Shown: in pieces, positions 1 to 8,982 of the stretch
How positions within the stretch are numbered: position 1 is the stretch's first letter
Layout: every line of letters starts with the position of its first letter
Assembly: GCF_000820505.1 (NCBI RefSeq)
Contig: NZ_JWJD01000002.1
Coordinates: forward strand, 544,893 to 602,285
Length of the DNA: 57,393 nt
From: Geoalkalibacter ferrihydriticus DSM 17813
Lineage (GTDB): Bacteria; Desulfobacterota; Desulfuromonadia; Desulfuromonadales; Geoalkalibacteraceae
Direction: 5' to 3'
Notes under the pieces: model-generated
Database searches by the model: none
Told to the model about the DNA's origin: nothing
Seen by the model: only the letters and a program-made list of their open reading frames with translations
Made by a program: the position numbers and the translations under genes

Positions 1-141
1 GGCGGTTGAGTGCTGCGGCAAATGTTTGAGCCGCAGGTGAGTTTTTGCCGCACGCGATGCCGCCGTACCCTGCGGTGCATGCTGAACAGTTACGAATTCC
101 TTAAGGATAAGACCTGTACCGATCACAAGCAACCGGCTCTC

Positions 142-765
142 TCACCGCCTGCTCACCGCCAGGGTCAGCGCCAACCCGACAAACACGGCACCCGCCACCC
201 GATTGAGGGCACGCTGAACGTTTGCCGAACGATTGAGCCAGGCGCCAAGCGTTCCGGCGAGCAGGGCGACGCTGCCGAAGACCAGGATAGTTGCGACGAT
301 AAACAACGCGCCGAGCAATAGGATCTGCACGGATACCGGCCCACGGTCCGGATCGGCGAATTGCGGCAGAAACGCCAGGAAAAAGATCGACACTTTGGGA
401 TTGGTGATGTTCATGAGGATGCCGCGCCGATAGAGCTTGAAACGGTTCAGGGCTCCGCCGGTCTCCATCGAGACCGGCGCGGCGGCACGAAAGGCCTGCC
501 AGGCGAGATAGAGCAGATAAGCCGCGCCCACCAGTTTGAGCGCGGTGAAGGCGGTTGCGGAAACCTGGAAAATCACCGCCACGCCCATGGCCACCGCCAG
601 GGTATGCACCACCAGGCCGGTGCACAAGCCCAGGGTCACGGAAAATCCCGCACCCTTTCCGTGCAGCGCCGATTGGGTCAGGACAAAGATATTGTCCGGC
701 CCCGGCGCCAGGCCGAGGAGGATTGATGCGGCGAAAAAGGCCGACAGGAGTTCGACAGGAATCAC
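142..765 (-). CDS. LysE/RhtB-family amino-acid exporter
   Basis: A 207-residue, very hydrophobic protein whose N-terminus carries the APGPDN signature (about residues 20-25) of the LysE/RhtB translocator family. These are inner-membrane exporters of amino acids or their derivatives, with five or six helices. Hydrophobic stretches near 5-27, 40-65, 70-90, 115-135, 145-170 and 185-205 fit. The GTG start is chosen because an AAAGGAT ribosome site lies 6-7 nt upstream. It is divergent from the cytochrome P460 gene and stands alone. Substrate cannot be told from sequence; lysine, threonine and homoserine are only the classical family substrates. Confidence 0.85.
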   Translation of the reverse strand: MIPVELLSAFFAASILLGLAPGPDNIFVLTQSALHGKGAGFSVTLGLCTGLVVHTLAVAMGVAVIFQVSATAFTALKLVGAAYLLYLAWQAFRAAAPVSMETGGALNRFKLYRRGILMNITNPKVSIFFLAFLPQFADPDRGPVSVQILLLGALFIVATILVFGSVALLAGTLGAWLNRSANVQRALNRVAGAVFVGLALTLAVSRR

Positions 766-886
766 GGGAAATCCTTTCTTGCGTCCGGCAGAAATCCGCG
801 AGGATGAAACCTGGAAAGGCTTAGCCCAAGATACTTATTTCTCCCATCCATCACAAGCGGCTTGTTCACTGTTCGAAACGAGTGAT

Positions 887-914
887 TTGACATTGGGCGT
901 TTATCCGCTACGTT
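887..914 (+). promoter_or_regulatory. Candidate sigma-70 promoter of the cytochrome P460 gene
   Basis: TTGACA at 887-892 and TACGTT at 909-914 with a 16-nt spacer, about 70 nt upstream of the ATG at 985. The -35 is perfect and the -10 weak. Assigned by eye only. Confidence 0.4.
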
Positions 915-984
915 TGGCAATGATCGCCAATCCGCTTTGCCCTGTTCTGTCTGGACAACGTTTCCTTGCCGAAGGAGAAGTCCC

Positions 985-1491
985 ATGATCCCCAAGATCT
1001 TTCTCTGCGTACTGATTGCCACAGTTTTTGCCGGCCCCGCCTTCGGCGAATCCCAGGTCAAACCCGCTCCCAACGGCATCACCGTGCCGGACGGCTATCA
1101 GGATTGGCGCCTGATCAGCTCTTCCTATCGTGAGGACAACAAGACTCTGCGCGTCATCCTCGGCAACGATAAAGCGATTGAAGCGGCTCTCGCCGGTCAG
1201 ACCAACCCCTGGCCCGACGGAGCCATTATCGGCAAGCTCGTGTGGAAGGAAGACCGCCACCCGCAATGGCCATCGGCGATCATTCCCGGCGAACTCTCGC
1301 ACATCGAATTCATGATCAAGGATCAGGAGAAATACGCCGACACTGTCAACTGGGGCTTCGCCCGCTGGGTCGGCATGGAGTTGACGCCTTACGGCGAGAG
1401 CGCTGACTTCGCCAAAGAATGCGTCAATTGTCACATCCCCGTGAAAGACAAGGATTACGTCTTCAGCAAAATCTCGCCGCTCCCCCGCTAA
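985..1491 (+). CDS. Cytochrome P460 family c-type cytochrome
   Basis: A 168-residue exported protein. The first 19 or so residues are a signal peptide ending AFG, so it should be periplasmic. The body (PDGYQDWRLISSSYR near the start, then a beta-rich core) resembles cytochrome P460, and the single CVNCH haem c motif sits near the C-terminus (about 146-150), as in that family. Known P460 proteins oxidise hydroxylamine or detoxify nitric oxide in ammonia or methane oxidisers; many homologues elsewhere have no known job. The ATG is preceded by AAGGAGAAG at ideal spacing; an upstream in-frame ATG at 937 would destroy the signal peptide. It precedes the hydrolase-OsmC gene by 19 bp and may be co-transcribed with it. 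Confidence 0.85.
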   Translation: MIPKIFLCVLIATVFAGPAFGESQVKPAPNGITVPDGYQDWRLISSSYREDNKTLRVILGNDKAIEAALAGQTNPWPDGAIIGKLVWKEDRHPQWPSAIIPGELSHIEFMIKDQEKYADTVNWGFARWVGMELTPYGESADFAKECVNCHIPVKDKDYVFSKISPLPR

Positions 1492-1510
1492 CCTGAGCAA
1501 GGCCTGCCCC

Positions 1511-2734
1511 ATGAGACATGAAAAAACAACTTTTCGTAACGACGACGGCGACGAACTGGCGGCCATCCTTAACCTGCCCGAGGACGAGAAACCCCTTGCC
1601 TATGCCATTTTCGCCCACTGCTTCACCTGCACCAAGAACAGCCTGGCCGCCGCCAACATCGCCCGCGCCTTGAGCCGGCAACGCATTGCGGTGCTGCGTT
1701 TCGACTTCACCGGGCTGGGTGAAAGTAAAGGCGAGTTCGCCGCCACCACGTTTACCCACAACGTCAAAGATCTTCTTGCCGCCGCTCGCTTTCTGGAAGA
1801 AAAACACCAATCCCCGGAAATCCTGCTGGGTCATTCCCTCGGCGGCACGGCGGCACTTCAGGCCGCCGCCGACATCCCCTCGGCCAAAGCGGTCGTCACC
1901 ATCGCCGCGCCCTTTCATCCGCGTCATGCCCTGAGGCTTTTCGGCAGCGCCCGCGCGGACATCGAAAAACACGGAGAAGCGCAGGTCGAGCTTGGCGAAC
2001 GCTCCTTCACCATCCGCAAGGAATTCCTTGAGGACGCCGAATCTCAGGACCTGCGCGAGAATATGGCGCGGATCAAGGCGGCCCTGCTGGTCATGCATTC
2101 GCCCCGCGACACCATCGTCGCCATCGACAACGCGCGCGACATCTACCAGGCGGCGCGCCACCCCAAAAGTTTCATCTCCCTTGATCCTGCCGACCACCTG
2201 CTGACGCGCAAGGAAGATGCCCGTTATGCCGCCGACATGATCGCGACCTGGGCCAGACGCTATCTGGACGTCAAGGAGCAACCCGAAGACCGGCCCGAGA
2301 TGATCGACAACCGTGTCACGGCGCGCACCGGCACAGAAGGCTACCGCACGGAAATATTCGCCGGCGGGTATTCTCTGATTGCCGACGAACCCGAAAATTA
2401 CGGCGGCGAAGGTCTGGGCCCTTCGCCTTACGACCTTTTGCAGGCATCCCTGGGGGCGTGCACCACCATGACCCTGCAAATGTACGCGCGACGCAAACAA
2501 TGGCCACTGCAATCCGCGGTGGTTCGCCTGCGTCACGAAAAAATCCACGCGAAAGATTGTGAAGACTGCGAAGAAAAGAACGGCAAGATCGACCGCTTTG
2601 AGCGCGAGGTGGAACTCGAGGGCGACCTTTCCACGGAACAGCGCCGGCGCCTCCTCGAAATTGCCGAGCGCTGCCCGGTGCACAAAACCCTTCACGGTGA
2701 AGTGGAGGTTAGGACGCGGTTGCGGGAGGAGTGA
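1511..2734 (+). CDS. Alpha/beta-hydrolase fused to an OsmC domain
   Basis: A 407-residue two-domain cytoplasmic protein. Residues 1-255 form an alpha/beta hydrolase with the nucleophile elbow GHSLGG (Ser109) and likely acid and base at Asp200 (HSPRD) and His229 (ADHLL). Residues about 265-400 form an OsmC/Ohr-like domain with its two redox cysteines, Cys317 in LGACTTMT and Cys388 in CPVHKTL. OsmC/Ohr enzymes reduce organic hydroperoxides with thiols. The fused architecture is known in many bacteria, but the substrate of the hydrolase half is not. It may free or process a peroxidised ester for the OsmC half, which is inference. It lies just after the cytochrome P460 gene. Confidence 0.92.
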   Translation: MRHEKTTFRNDDGDELAAILNLPEDEKPLAYAIFAHCFTCTKNSLAAANIARALSRQRIAVLRFDFTGLGESKGEFAATTFTHNVKDLLAAARFLEEKHQSPEILLGHSLGGTAALQAAADIPSAKAVVTIAAPFHPRHALRLFGSARADIEKHGEAQVELGERSFTIRKEFLEDAESQDLRENMARIKAALLVMHSPRDTIVAIDNARDIYQAARHPKSFISLDPADHLLTRKEDARYAADMIATWARRYLDVKEQPEDRPEMIDNRVTARTGTEGYRTEIFAGGYSLIADEPENYGGEGLGPSPYDLLQASLGACTTMTLQMYARRKQWPLQSAVVRLRHEKIHAKDCEDCEEKNGKIDRFEREVELEGDLSTEQRRRLLEIAERCPVHKTLHGEVEVRTRLREE

Positions 2735-2972
2735 GTGCCGGCAACCATCGTCTTCCCCCGTGGGTTGCTCCACTGCATGCCATCAGACCCCTGTGGCCCG
2801 CTTCAGGGCTGTGCTTTTCATGAATCACACCTTCCAGGGGCGATGGGTTAACAAGGGCCCGATCCTTCCCCCAGGGCCTAAAGTTCGCTTTTTGCATCCC
2901 CCCTGAAATATGGTAAATTTTATAAGTTTTTTGACGTTTCGCGCGAATACTCGCTCTTCTGGGAGGGATGAA
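2735..2972. other. Intergenic stretch, no gene seen
   Basis: About 240 bp between the OsmC fusion and the next plus-strand gene. It shows pyrimidine- and G-rich tracts and an AT-rich segment near 2905-2935 that could hold a promoter for the downstream gene. I could not build a convincing terminator, riboswitch or small coding frame here. Confidence 0.5.
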
Positions 2973-3380
2973 ATGAAACTACTTCGAATTCTATTTCTGC
3001 TGCCGGCGGCATTGCTGCTCATGGGGATGGGCGATTTGGGCGGCGCGCCGCAGGGCGCAGTTCCTGAGACCGGGGAGGATATCCGCGCGGTGATCGTTGA
3101 TCGCCAGGGCGTGAGAACCGAGGTGGACCGTTTTTCCATGGGGGGCAAAACTTATTTGGAGGGTGCTCGGGGAAGCGGTCGGATGATGGTCGAATTCCAC
3201 AAACTCGCCGGCATCGAATTCAAAGAAGGTCTGGGCGACGAGGTACCGGTTATTCTCAACCTGCGCACTGGGGAGAAACAGGAACTGCTCGTAAACAAGA
3301 GAGCCGCCTTTTACGGCACCACTGATTTCGGCACCTTTATGATCCGCGCCCGAGACGTGCGGCACATCGCCTTTCCCTGA
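2973..3380 (+). CDS. Small exported protein of unknown function
   Basis: A 135-residue protein starting with a signal peptide (MKLLRILFLLPAALLL, then MGMG) and no lipobox cysteine. The rest is mixed beta-rich sequence with no Cys and no motif I recognise: an acidic segment, then repeated short hydrophobic strands (IRAVIVD, MMVEFHKLAGIEF, GTFMIRARDVRHIAF). The ATG is chosen over an upstream one at 2910 because GGGAGG lies 7 nt ahead and only this start gives a signal peptide. Probably periplasmic. I do not recognise the family. Confidence 0.75.
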   Translation: MKLLRILFLLPAALLLMGMGDLGGAPQGAVPETGEDIRAVIVDRQGVRTEVDRFSMGGKTYLEGARGSGRMMVEFHKLAGIEFKEGLGDEVPVILNLRTGEKQELLVNKRAAFYGTTDFGTFMIRARDVRHIAFP

Positions 3381-3406
3381 GTGCGCCAAAAGGGAACATG
3401 AAATGG

Positions 3407-3432
3407 GGAAGGATTTGTTTTTCCATCCTTCC
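3407..3432 (+). terminator. Possible hairpin terminator
   Basis: Perfect 8-bp inverted repeat GGAAGGAT / ATCCTTCC around a 10-nt T-rich loop, 26 nt after the stop of the small exported protein. No T-run follows, so it may be a transcript-end hairpin rather than a textbook terminator. Confidence 0.4.
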
Positions 3433-3617
3433 AACCAATTAGTTGCAAAACATCAACTCCCGCGCGTAAAACCGCACCGCCGCTTCCATCGCCTACGCGT
3501 TGTTCCAGCGCCGGTCGGGGCAACAGGGGTTCCATAAATTCCTAGACCGCTGATTTTGCGCACTCCGGCAGGGATTTGATTCGGCACCTTCCGGCTTTTT
3601 CCGGTGGTGAGAACCTT

Positions 3618-4070
3618 ATGGACAGCATTTGGCACGACCTCGAAGAAATCCAGACCCTGAGCCGCATCTTTCTGGCGGTTTTTGTTCTCATCGGCCTCTT
3701 CCCTTTTTTCAAAAAAAGCTTGGGACGATTTTTCGACGACCTCAACTCTTTGCGCCGATTTCGCACACCGATTATCGCACCGGTGGCCACAGAACCGGAC
3801 GCGGCCGCCAAGGATCCGTCACGCCTGAACGATATGGAGCACCTCGTTTTCACCCACCTAGCGCAGACCGGCGCCAAGGGTGAGTCGCTACCGGCCATGG
3901 CGCAATCCCTTCACATGGAAAGCCGTCTGATCGCGCAGACCCTGAAGTCCCTCAACCAAAAAGGCCTGGTGGCCATCGCCCCGGGGTTTGGCATTATTAA
4001 ACGATTGACTCTCAGCAAGAAGGGACGAGCCCTTGCCCTGGAGAAGGGCGTTGTCCCAAGGTTGTCTTAA
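3618..4070 (+). CDS. Membrane-anchored winged-helix protein
   Basis: A 150-residue protein with one N-terminal hydrophobic helix (about 14-31, SRIFLAVFVLIGLFPFF) and a C-terminal winged-helix-like domain (about 75-150). That domain shows the MarR-type pattern LxQTGAKGESLPAMAQSL, then a recognition-like helix followed by LNQKGLVAIAPG and a wing strand. The linker is basic then Ala/Pro rich. It could be a membrane-tethered DNA-binding regulator, but a pure structural use of the fold is possible. The start at 3618 follows a weak GGTGAG; an earlier ATG at 3576 lacks a ribosome site. It ends 44 bp before recQ. Targets unknown. Confidence 0.65.
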   Translation: MDSIWHDLEEIQTLSRIFLAVFVLIGLFPFFKKSLGRFFDDLNSLRRFRTPIIAPVATEPDAAAKDPSRLNDMEHLVFTHLAQTGAKGESLPAMAQSLHMESRLIAQTLKSLNQKGLVAIAPGFGIIKRLTLSKKGRALALEKGVVPRLS

Positions 4071-4114
4071 TTGCGGCAGAATTTTGCCCATGAAATCCAA
4101 CTCAGGAGGGAAAC

Positions 4115-6015
<1,901 letters not shown>

Positions 6016-6117
6016 ATTCCCCGCACCACAACCGTTGCGCAAAACCAGAATCAAACACCGCTTTCGGCGAGTCCATCAGGCCGCGGGTCGTGGTGGTTAA
6101 GTGCCGCTGTGAATGCC

Positions 6118-6357
6118 TTAGCCGCAGGAAGATTTCTTCCCACAACAGCTTGAGCCTGACTGGACACTGAACAGGTCGTCCACACAGGCATCCTGTGCCT
6201 GCTTGATTTCGTTGACGGCAGCGGCAAATTGCCCGGCGGCCAACCCCTTGCCGCAGGTCGGACAGGTGGAGTAATCCTTTTCAAACCAACTCAAGGGCTG
6301 ATAGATCGTTTCTTTGCAGTAAGGGCAATCCAGGGCGATCTTTGATTCTTTCAGCAC
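6118..6357 (-). CDS. Small zinc-ribbon protein with Cys-rich tail
   Basis: A 79-residue protein. CPYCKETIY and CPTCGKG (two CxxC knuckles about 18 residues apart) form a zinc ribbon. The C-terminus SSCCGKKSSCG has four further cysteines that could bind another metal or form disulfides. GTG start with AAAGAGCC upstream. It is convergent with recQ and follows the outer-membrane protein gene by about 30 bp, so may be co-transcribed with it. Role unknown. It resembles small hypothetical proteins of Geobacter relatives, from memory. Confidence 0.7.
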   Translation of the reverse strand: MLKESKIALDCPYCKETIYQPLSWFEKDYSTCPTCGKGLAAGQFAAAVNEIKQAQDACVDDLFSVQSGSSCCGKKSSCG

Positions 6358-6390
6358 GGGTACGGCTCTTTCTTAATCGCAAGGGCTGGG

Positions 6391-6990
6391 TTAGAAACCA
6401 AAACGCAGGCCCAGCAGGAGGTTGTGGGAACGATATTCCGCCTCGAGATGCCCGAAGTCGGGATCCGCGGTGGCAAAATAACGGTATTGGAGATCCAGAT
6501 TGACTTGGGGACTCAATTCGATCGCGCCGCCGACTGCCAACTGATAGGCAAACACGTTGTCGTCTTTCTTGCCGTTAATGCCAAAGGCGTTGAGATCGGC
6601 TTCGACGTTGGCGATGCCGATGCCGCCACCAATGAAAGGGGTGAAACCCGTGCCCAAGGGAAAGTCCTTGAACAGGTTGCCCATCAGAGACACAGCGGTA
6701 ACATCTCCGCCCTGCGGGATCGTGACGGCGCCTATACGCACACGATCGATATCATTGACACGGTAGCCTAGCTCGATCTCGCCACGAACATCGCCGGCAA
6801 AACGTCCGCCGAAGGCTCCAAGAAATGCATAGCCGTTATCCAACTTCATCTGTCCGCGGTTCGTGCCATCAAAAAGATCGGCATCGCGCAGATTGACAAA
6901 GCCGAAATTCGCCGAGAAATACGGGTCGGCCATGGCGGGTGCGGCTAAGAACACGGCAAAAAACACCAGGACAACTGCTTTTCTCATCAT
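6391..6990 (-). CDS. Outer-membrane beta-barrel protein (OmpW/OmpA-barrel-like)
   Basis: A 199-residue protein with a clear signal peptide (MMRKAVVLVFFAVFLAAPAMA, cleaved before DPYFS). After it come alternating hydrophobic strands, Gly/aromatic repeats (FTPFIGGGIGIANVE, NLDLQYRYF) and a final strand LLLGLRFGF ending in Phe, the usual outer-membrane insertion signal. It fits an eight-stranded porin-like barrel without the OmpA peptidoglycan domain. Start taken at the first of two adjacent ATGs, 7 nt after GAGGAG. A promoter and a leader hairpin lie upstream (7019-7087). Confidence 0.82.
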   Translation of the reverse strand: MMRKAVVLVFFAVFLAAPAMADPYFSANFGFVNLRDADLFDGTNRGQMKLDNGYAFLGAFGGRFAGDVRGEIELGYRVNDIDRVRIGAVTIPQGGDVTAVSLMGNLFKDFPLGTGFTPFIGGGIGIANVEADLNAFGINGKKDDNVFAYQLAVGGAIELSPQVNLDLQYRYFATADPDFGHLEAEYRSHNLLLGLRFGF

Positions 6991-7018
6991 GTGATTTCTC
7001 CTCAATGAAAGCCCAGAG

Positions 7019-7046
7019 CCATCCCCGGCGAATACCGGGGAGATGG
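7019..7046 (-). promoter_or_regulatory. Leader hairpin upstream of the beta-barrel gene
   Basis: CCATC-CCCGG, loop CGAATA, CCGGG-GA-GATGG: ten pairs with a two-base bulge. It lies between a candidate promoter and the ribosome site of the outer-membrane gene, about 28 nt from the start codon. No T-run follows, so a 5'-leader structure is likelier than a terminator. Confidence 0.45.
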
Positions 7047-7059
7047 TTTCAACGCGAAT

Positions 7060-7087
7060 ATTTTACCTGTTTTTTTTGTTCCGTGAA
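7060..7087 (-). promoter_or_regulatory. Candidate promoter of the beta-barrel gene
   Basis: On the minus strand TTCACG (7082-7087) and TAAAAT (7060-7065) with a 16-nt A-rich spacer. The -10 is good and the -35 weak. The predicted transcript would begin just ahead of the leader hairpin. Confidence 0.4.
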
Positions 7088-7131
7088 CCCTCGCGCAAGA
7101 GAATTTCTCACACGCTCTTCCCAGCGGAGGG

Positions 7132-7323
7132 TCATTCTTTGCCTGCATCCTCTCCGGGAACAAGGGCAAAGATCAATCCCACAAGCAATCCCAACAAGGC
7201 CCCTGACCAGGGACCGGCGAGGGGACCTCAGGTTCCCCCAACGCATTGGCCAAGATAACCCACGGCAGCACCGATACCGGCGCTGACGCCACAGACAATA
7301 AACATTTTTTTGATTCTTTTCAC
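7132..7323 (-). CDS. Probable selenoprotein: small two-helix membrane protein with in-frame TGA (Sec32)
   Basis: A 63-residue frame interrupted only by TGA at 7228-7230 (codon 32). It starts GTG within the stop of the GDSL gene (GTGA overlap, GAGG upstream). Before the TGA: a Lys/Arg-rich start, a glycine-rich hydrophobic segment (8-25) and QCVGGT. After it: GPLAGPWSG, a second hydrophobic segment (41-55, GALLGLLVGLIFALV) and an acidic tail ending in TGA. The core is C-x4-U. It recalls the CxxGxC-P loop of DUF6132-type small membrane proteins, with Sec for the second Cys; that likeness is from memory. A SECIS-like hairpin follows the TGA. Without recoding the product would be a 31-residue stub. 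Function unknown; a thiol/selenol redox or metal role is inference. Confidence 0.75.
7198..7215 (-). promoter_or_regulatory. SECIS-like hairpin directing Sec insertion at 7228-7230
   Basis: On the coding strand GGTCCCT-GGTC-AGGGGCC: seven pairs (one U-G) closing a four-base GGUC loop. The loop starts 19 nt after the TGA. The E. coli fdhF SECIS, as I recall it, also has a GGUC apical loop about 18 nt after its UGA, where the loop G and U are read by SelB. The stem lies inside the coding frame (GPWSGA), as in bacterial selenoprotein mRNAs. Confidence 0.7.
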
Positions 7324-7916
7324 CGAAGCCTCTTGGCAATGGTTTCGGCCAGCACCGCATAACCTTGGGCGTTGGGATGAATGCCATCGCTTTGCAATTC
7401 GTTGCGCCTTAAAACATCCGGGAGCGCATGCTTGTCGATAGGCACGCCCATATCCCAGGAAATCCGCTCATAGAGTGGAATGGATTGGAGGATCAGGCTG
7501 GGCTGAGGAACACCGATTAACAGAACCTGGGCGCCGGCTTCGCGCGACAATTCGACCATAGCGCGAATGTTGGCTTCGATGTTCTGGGCGCTCAGTCTCT
7601 GAATGACATCATTGCCGCCATGACAGATGATCACCAGGTCGGGCTGCGCCTCAGCTAAAATGCCGGGAAGTCGCGCGACTCCCTCTTCCGAGAGTTCCCC
7701 CTTGACTCCGGCATTGATGACTTGATAGCCGGTGAGACGCGCGAGAATCTCCGGATAGGCTTCGCCTTCCTCGGCACCGGTGCCGAAGGTAATGCTGTCA
7801 CCAAAGGCGAGAATCACGGCGTCTTCGGGCAAAGGGTTGAGGCGCGGGGTGCGATCGCAGGCGACCAGCACACTGAGAAACAAGGTCAAATAGAACAGAG
7901 CAATAATCTTTTTCAT
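7320..7916 (-). CDS. GDSL/SGNH-family esterase lipoprotein
   Basis: A 198-residue lipoprotein: signal peptide with lipobox LVAC (Cys20), then an SGNH hydrolase domain. All four blocks are present: FGDSIT (Ser41), NAG (Gly70), GGND (Asn102) and SDGIHPN (Asp177, His180). It is close in layout to TesA-type arylesterase/lysophospholipase, which cleaves thioesters and small esters, here tethered to a membrane and facing the periplasm. The start at 7916 gives the signal peptide, with GAAGGG upstream. Its stop overlaps the start of the putative selenoprotein gene by 4 bp, so the two are translationally coupled. True substrate unknown. Confidence 0.88.
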   Translation of the reverse strand: MKKIIALFYLTLFLSVLVACDRTPRLNPLPEDAVILAFGDSITFGTGAEEGEAYPEILARLTGYQVINAGVKGELSEEGVARLPGILAEAQPDLVIICHGGNDVIQRLSAQNIEANIRAMVELSREAGAQVLLIGVPQPSLILQSIPLYERISWDMGVPIDKHALPDVLRRNELQSDGIHPNAQGYAVLAETIAKRLR

Positions 7917-8026
7917 CAGCGGGCCCTTCAAGGGGAATTGTAAATGCTGCACAAGGGTAAGCTCAACGTGACAAATGGTCAAGCTTCGCATTGAATTTGG
8001 ACCCCTCAAAACATAGAGAAACCCAA

Positions 8027-8063
8027 AAAGGGAAAAACCGGCGAGTCACCGGTTTTTCCCTTT
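8027..8063 (-). terminator. Strong bidirectional rho-independent terminator
   Basis: Arms AAAGGGAAAAACCGG and CCGGTTTTTCCCTTT (15 perfect pairs) around the loop CGAGTCA. ACCC/GGGT outside extends the stem with a two-base bulge. On the minus strand it ends the transcript of the 51-residue zinc-ribbon gene, 50 nt after its stop, and insulates the GDSL-selenoprotein pair. Confidence 0.8.
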
Positions 8064-8112
8064 GGGTATGCCTATATGCCCTTCTATGACGACCTAACTC
8101 ACAACCATAGAC

Positions 8113-8268
8113 TCAACCAATGTAGAGGTTATGGTTGCGAGCACGGTTGGCAAGAATCGTCGGATCGATCACCTCACCACAGGAGCAGCATTTCCACGCC
8201 TCGAAGGCGCGAACAAAATCATAGAATTTCTCTGCATACATTCTTCCTTTGCATTTGGGACATTTCAT
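8113..8268 (-). CDS. 51-residue zinc-ribbon protein
   Basis: A short frame with two knuckles, MKCPKCKGRMY and WKCCSCGEVID, separated by an aromatic segment (EKFYDFVRAFEA). The CxxC-x21-CxxC layout is a complete zinc ribbon. ATG start with GGAAGG at 5-6 nt; stop TGA followed by a strong terminator, which supports it as a separate transcribed gene. Similar tiny proteins occur in Geobacter relatives as hypothetical proteins, from memory. Function unknown; RNA or protein binding is possible. Confidence 0.75.
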   Translation of the reverse strand: MKCPKCKGRMYAEKFYDFVRAFEAWKCCSCGEVIDPTILANRARNHNLYIG

Positions 8269-8370
8269 GGAACCTTCCCCCTTTCAGAGAATGAATGGAA
8301 CACACTGGTTCATGCCTACGTCAGTCCTTTATTCATTAGGCATGCCAGAGTGGGGAGAAGGAAATTTTTT

Positions 8371-8982
8371 TTACAGATCATCTTTGTCAACTTTTGTTTT
8401 TCCATCGCGAAATCCGCCTGTTACATCCTCAGAAAAATAACCACGCCAGTCTGCAATTCGCTTGGGGCCAATGCCGGGGACTCGTATCAGGGCTTCGTAA
8501 TCACCGAAACCGCCATTCATTTGACGATCCTCTTCGATGCGTGTCGCCAATCGGGGACCAATGCCGGGCAGGGCTTGCCAATCCGCCTGACTCATGCGTT
8601 CAGGATGCAAGGGGATGCCCAGCGCCATGCGTTTGGAAGCTGGCATCCAAGCCAAAGAAATATCCAACAAATTTGACTTGTTACAGAACAGGTCGAGACG
8701 CTGTCCAGACTCGGGAGAAGCTCCTGAGGGCCAGTCATGCGGAAAATCTCTGACACAATCCAAATTCGTCAACGAGATGACGCTCTTCAGGATTTGAGCG
8801 TCAGAAAATTGATAGATGCCGGGGCGTTCCACGCCCAGACCCAACTCTATAAGGATTTCATCGGGTTGGAAAACAGGGACGGCCGGCAGCCTTTCGCGGG
8901 GAAAGACCTGCCGGCCGACAGTGAGGATGAGCAGAAGAAACACCAGAAAGATCAGGGAAACAAGCCCCAGGGATTGATTCAC
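8371..8982 (-). CDS. Membrane-anchored ComEA-like helix-hairpin-helix protein
   Basis: A 203-residue protein with an N-terminal hydrophobic helix (about 6-22), a central region (35-75) like the short beta domain of ComEA proteins, and two helix-hairpin-helix motifs at the end (LPGIGPRLA near 138 and VPGIGPKRI near 168). ComEA binds incoming double-stranded DNA on the outer face of the inner membrane. Here the spacing between domains is long and has three cysteines. GTG start with GAGGA upstream; it overlaps the cimA stop by 4 bp. DNA binding is inferred from the fold, and a competence role is not shown. Confidence 0.7.
   Translation of the reverse strand: MNQSLGLVSLIFLVFLLLILTVGRQVFPRERLPAVPVFQPDEILIELGLGVERPGIYQFSDAQILKSVISLTNLDCVRDFPHDWPSGASPESGQRLDLFCNKSNLLDISLAWMPASKRMALGIPLHPERMSQADWQALPGIGPRLATRIEEDRQMNGGFGDYEALIRVPGIGPKRIADWRGYFSEDVTGGFRDGKTKVDKDDL

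Noticed and set aside
1-141. Possible gene or RNA at the window start
   Set aside because: No frame, cloverleaf or hairpin that I can support; the sequence is treated as intergenic.
2735-2972. Riboswitch or terminator in the gap after the OsmC fusion
   Set aside because: G- and C-rich tracts suggest structure, but no consistent stem or known motif could be built by eye.
3440-3540. Short minus-strand reading frame ending in the residues MEAAVRFYARELMFCN
   Set aside because: Only 16 residues after an upstream stop, no ribosome site and no recognisable family.
6016-6117. Terminator between the convergent recQ and zinc-ribbon genes
   Set aside because: Only a weak, widely spaced CCRCACCAC/GTGGTGG match and no T-run.
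7228-7230. TGA as a plain nonsense mutation in a decaying small gene
   Set aside because: The frame stays clean and hydrophobic after it, the start is coupled to the upstream stop, and a SECIS-type hairpin follows at the right distance. A decayed gene would not need these together. A sequencing error remains possible.
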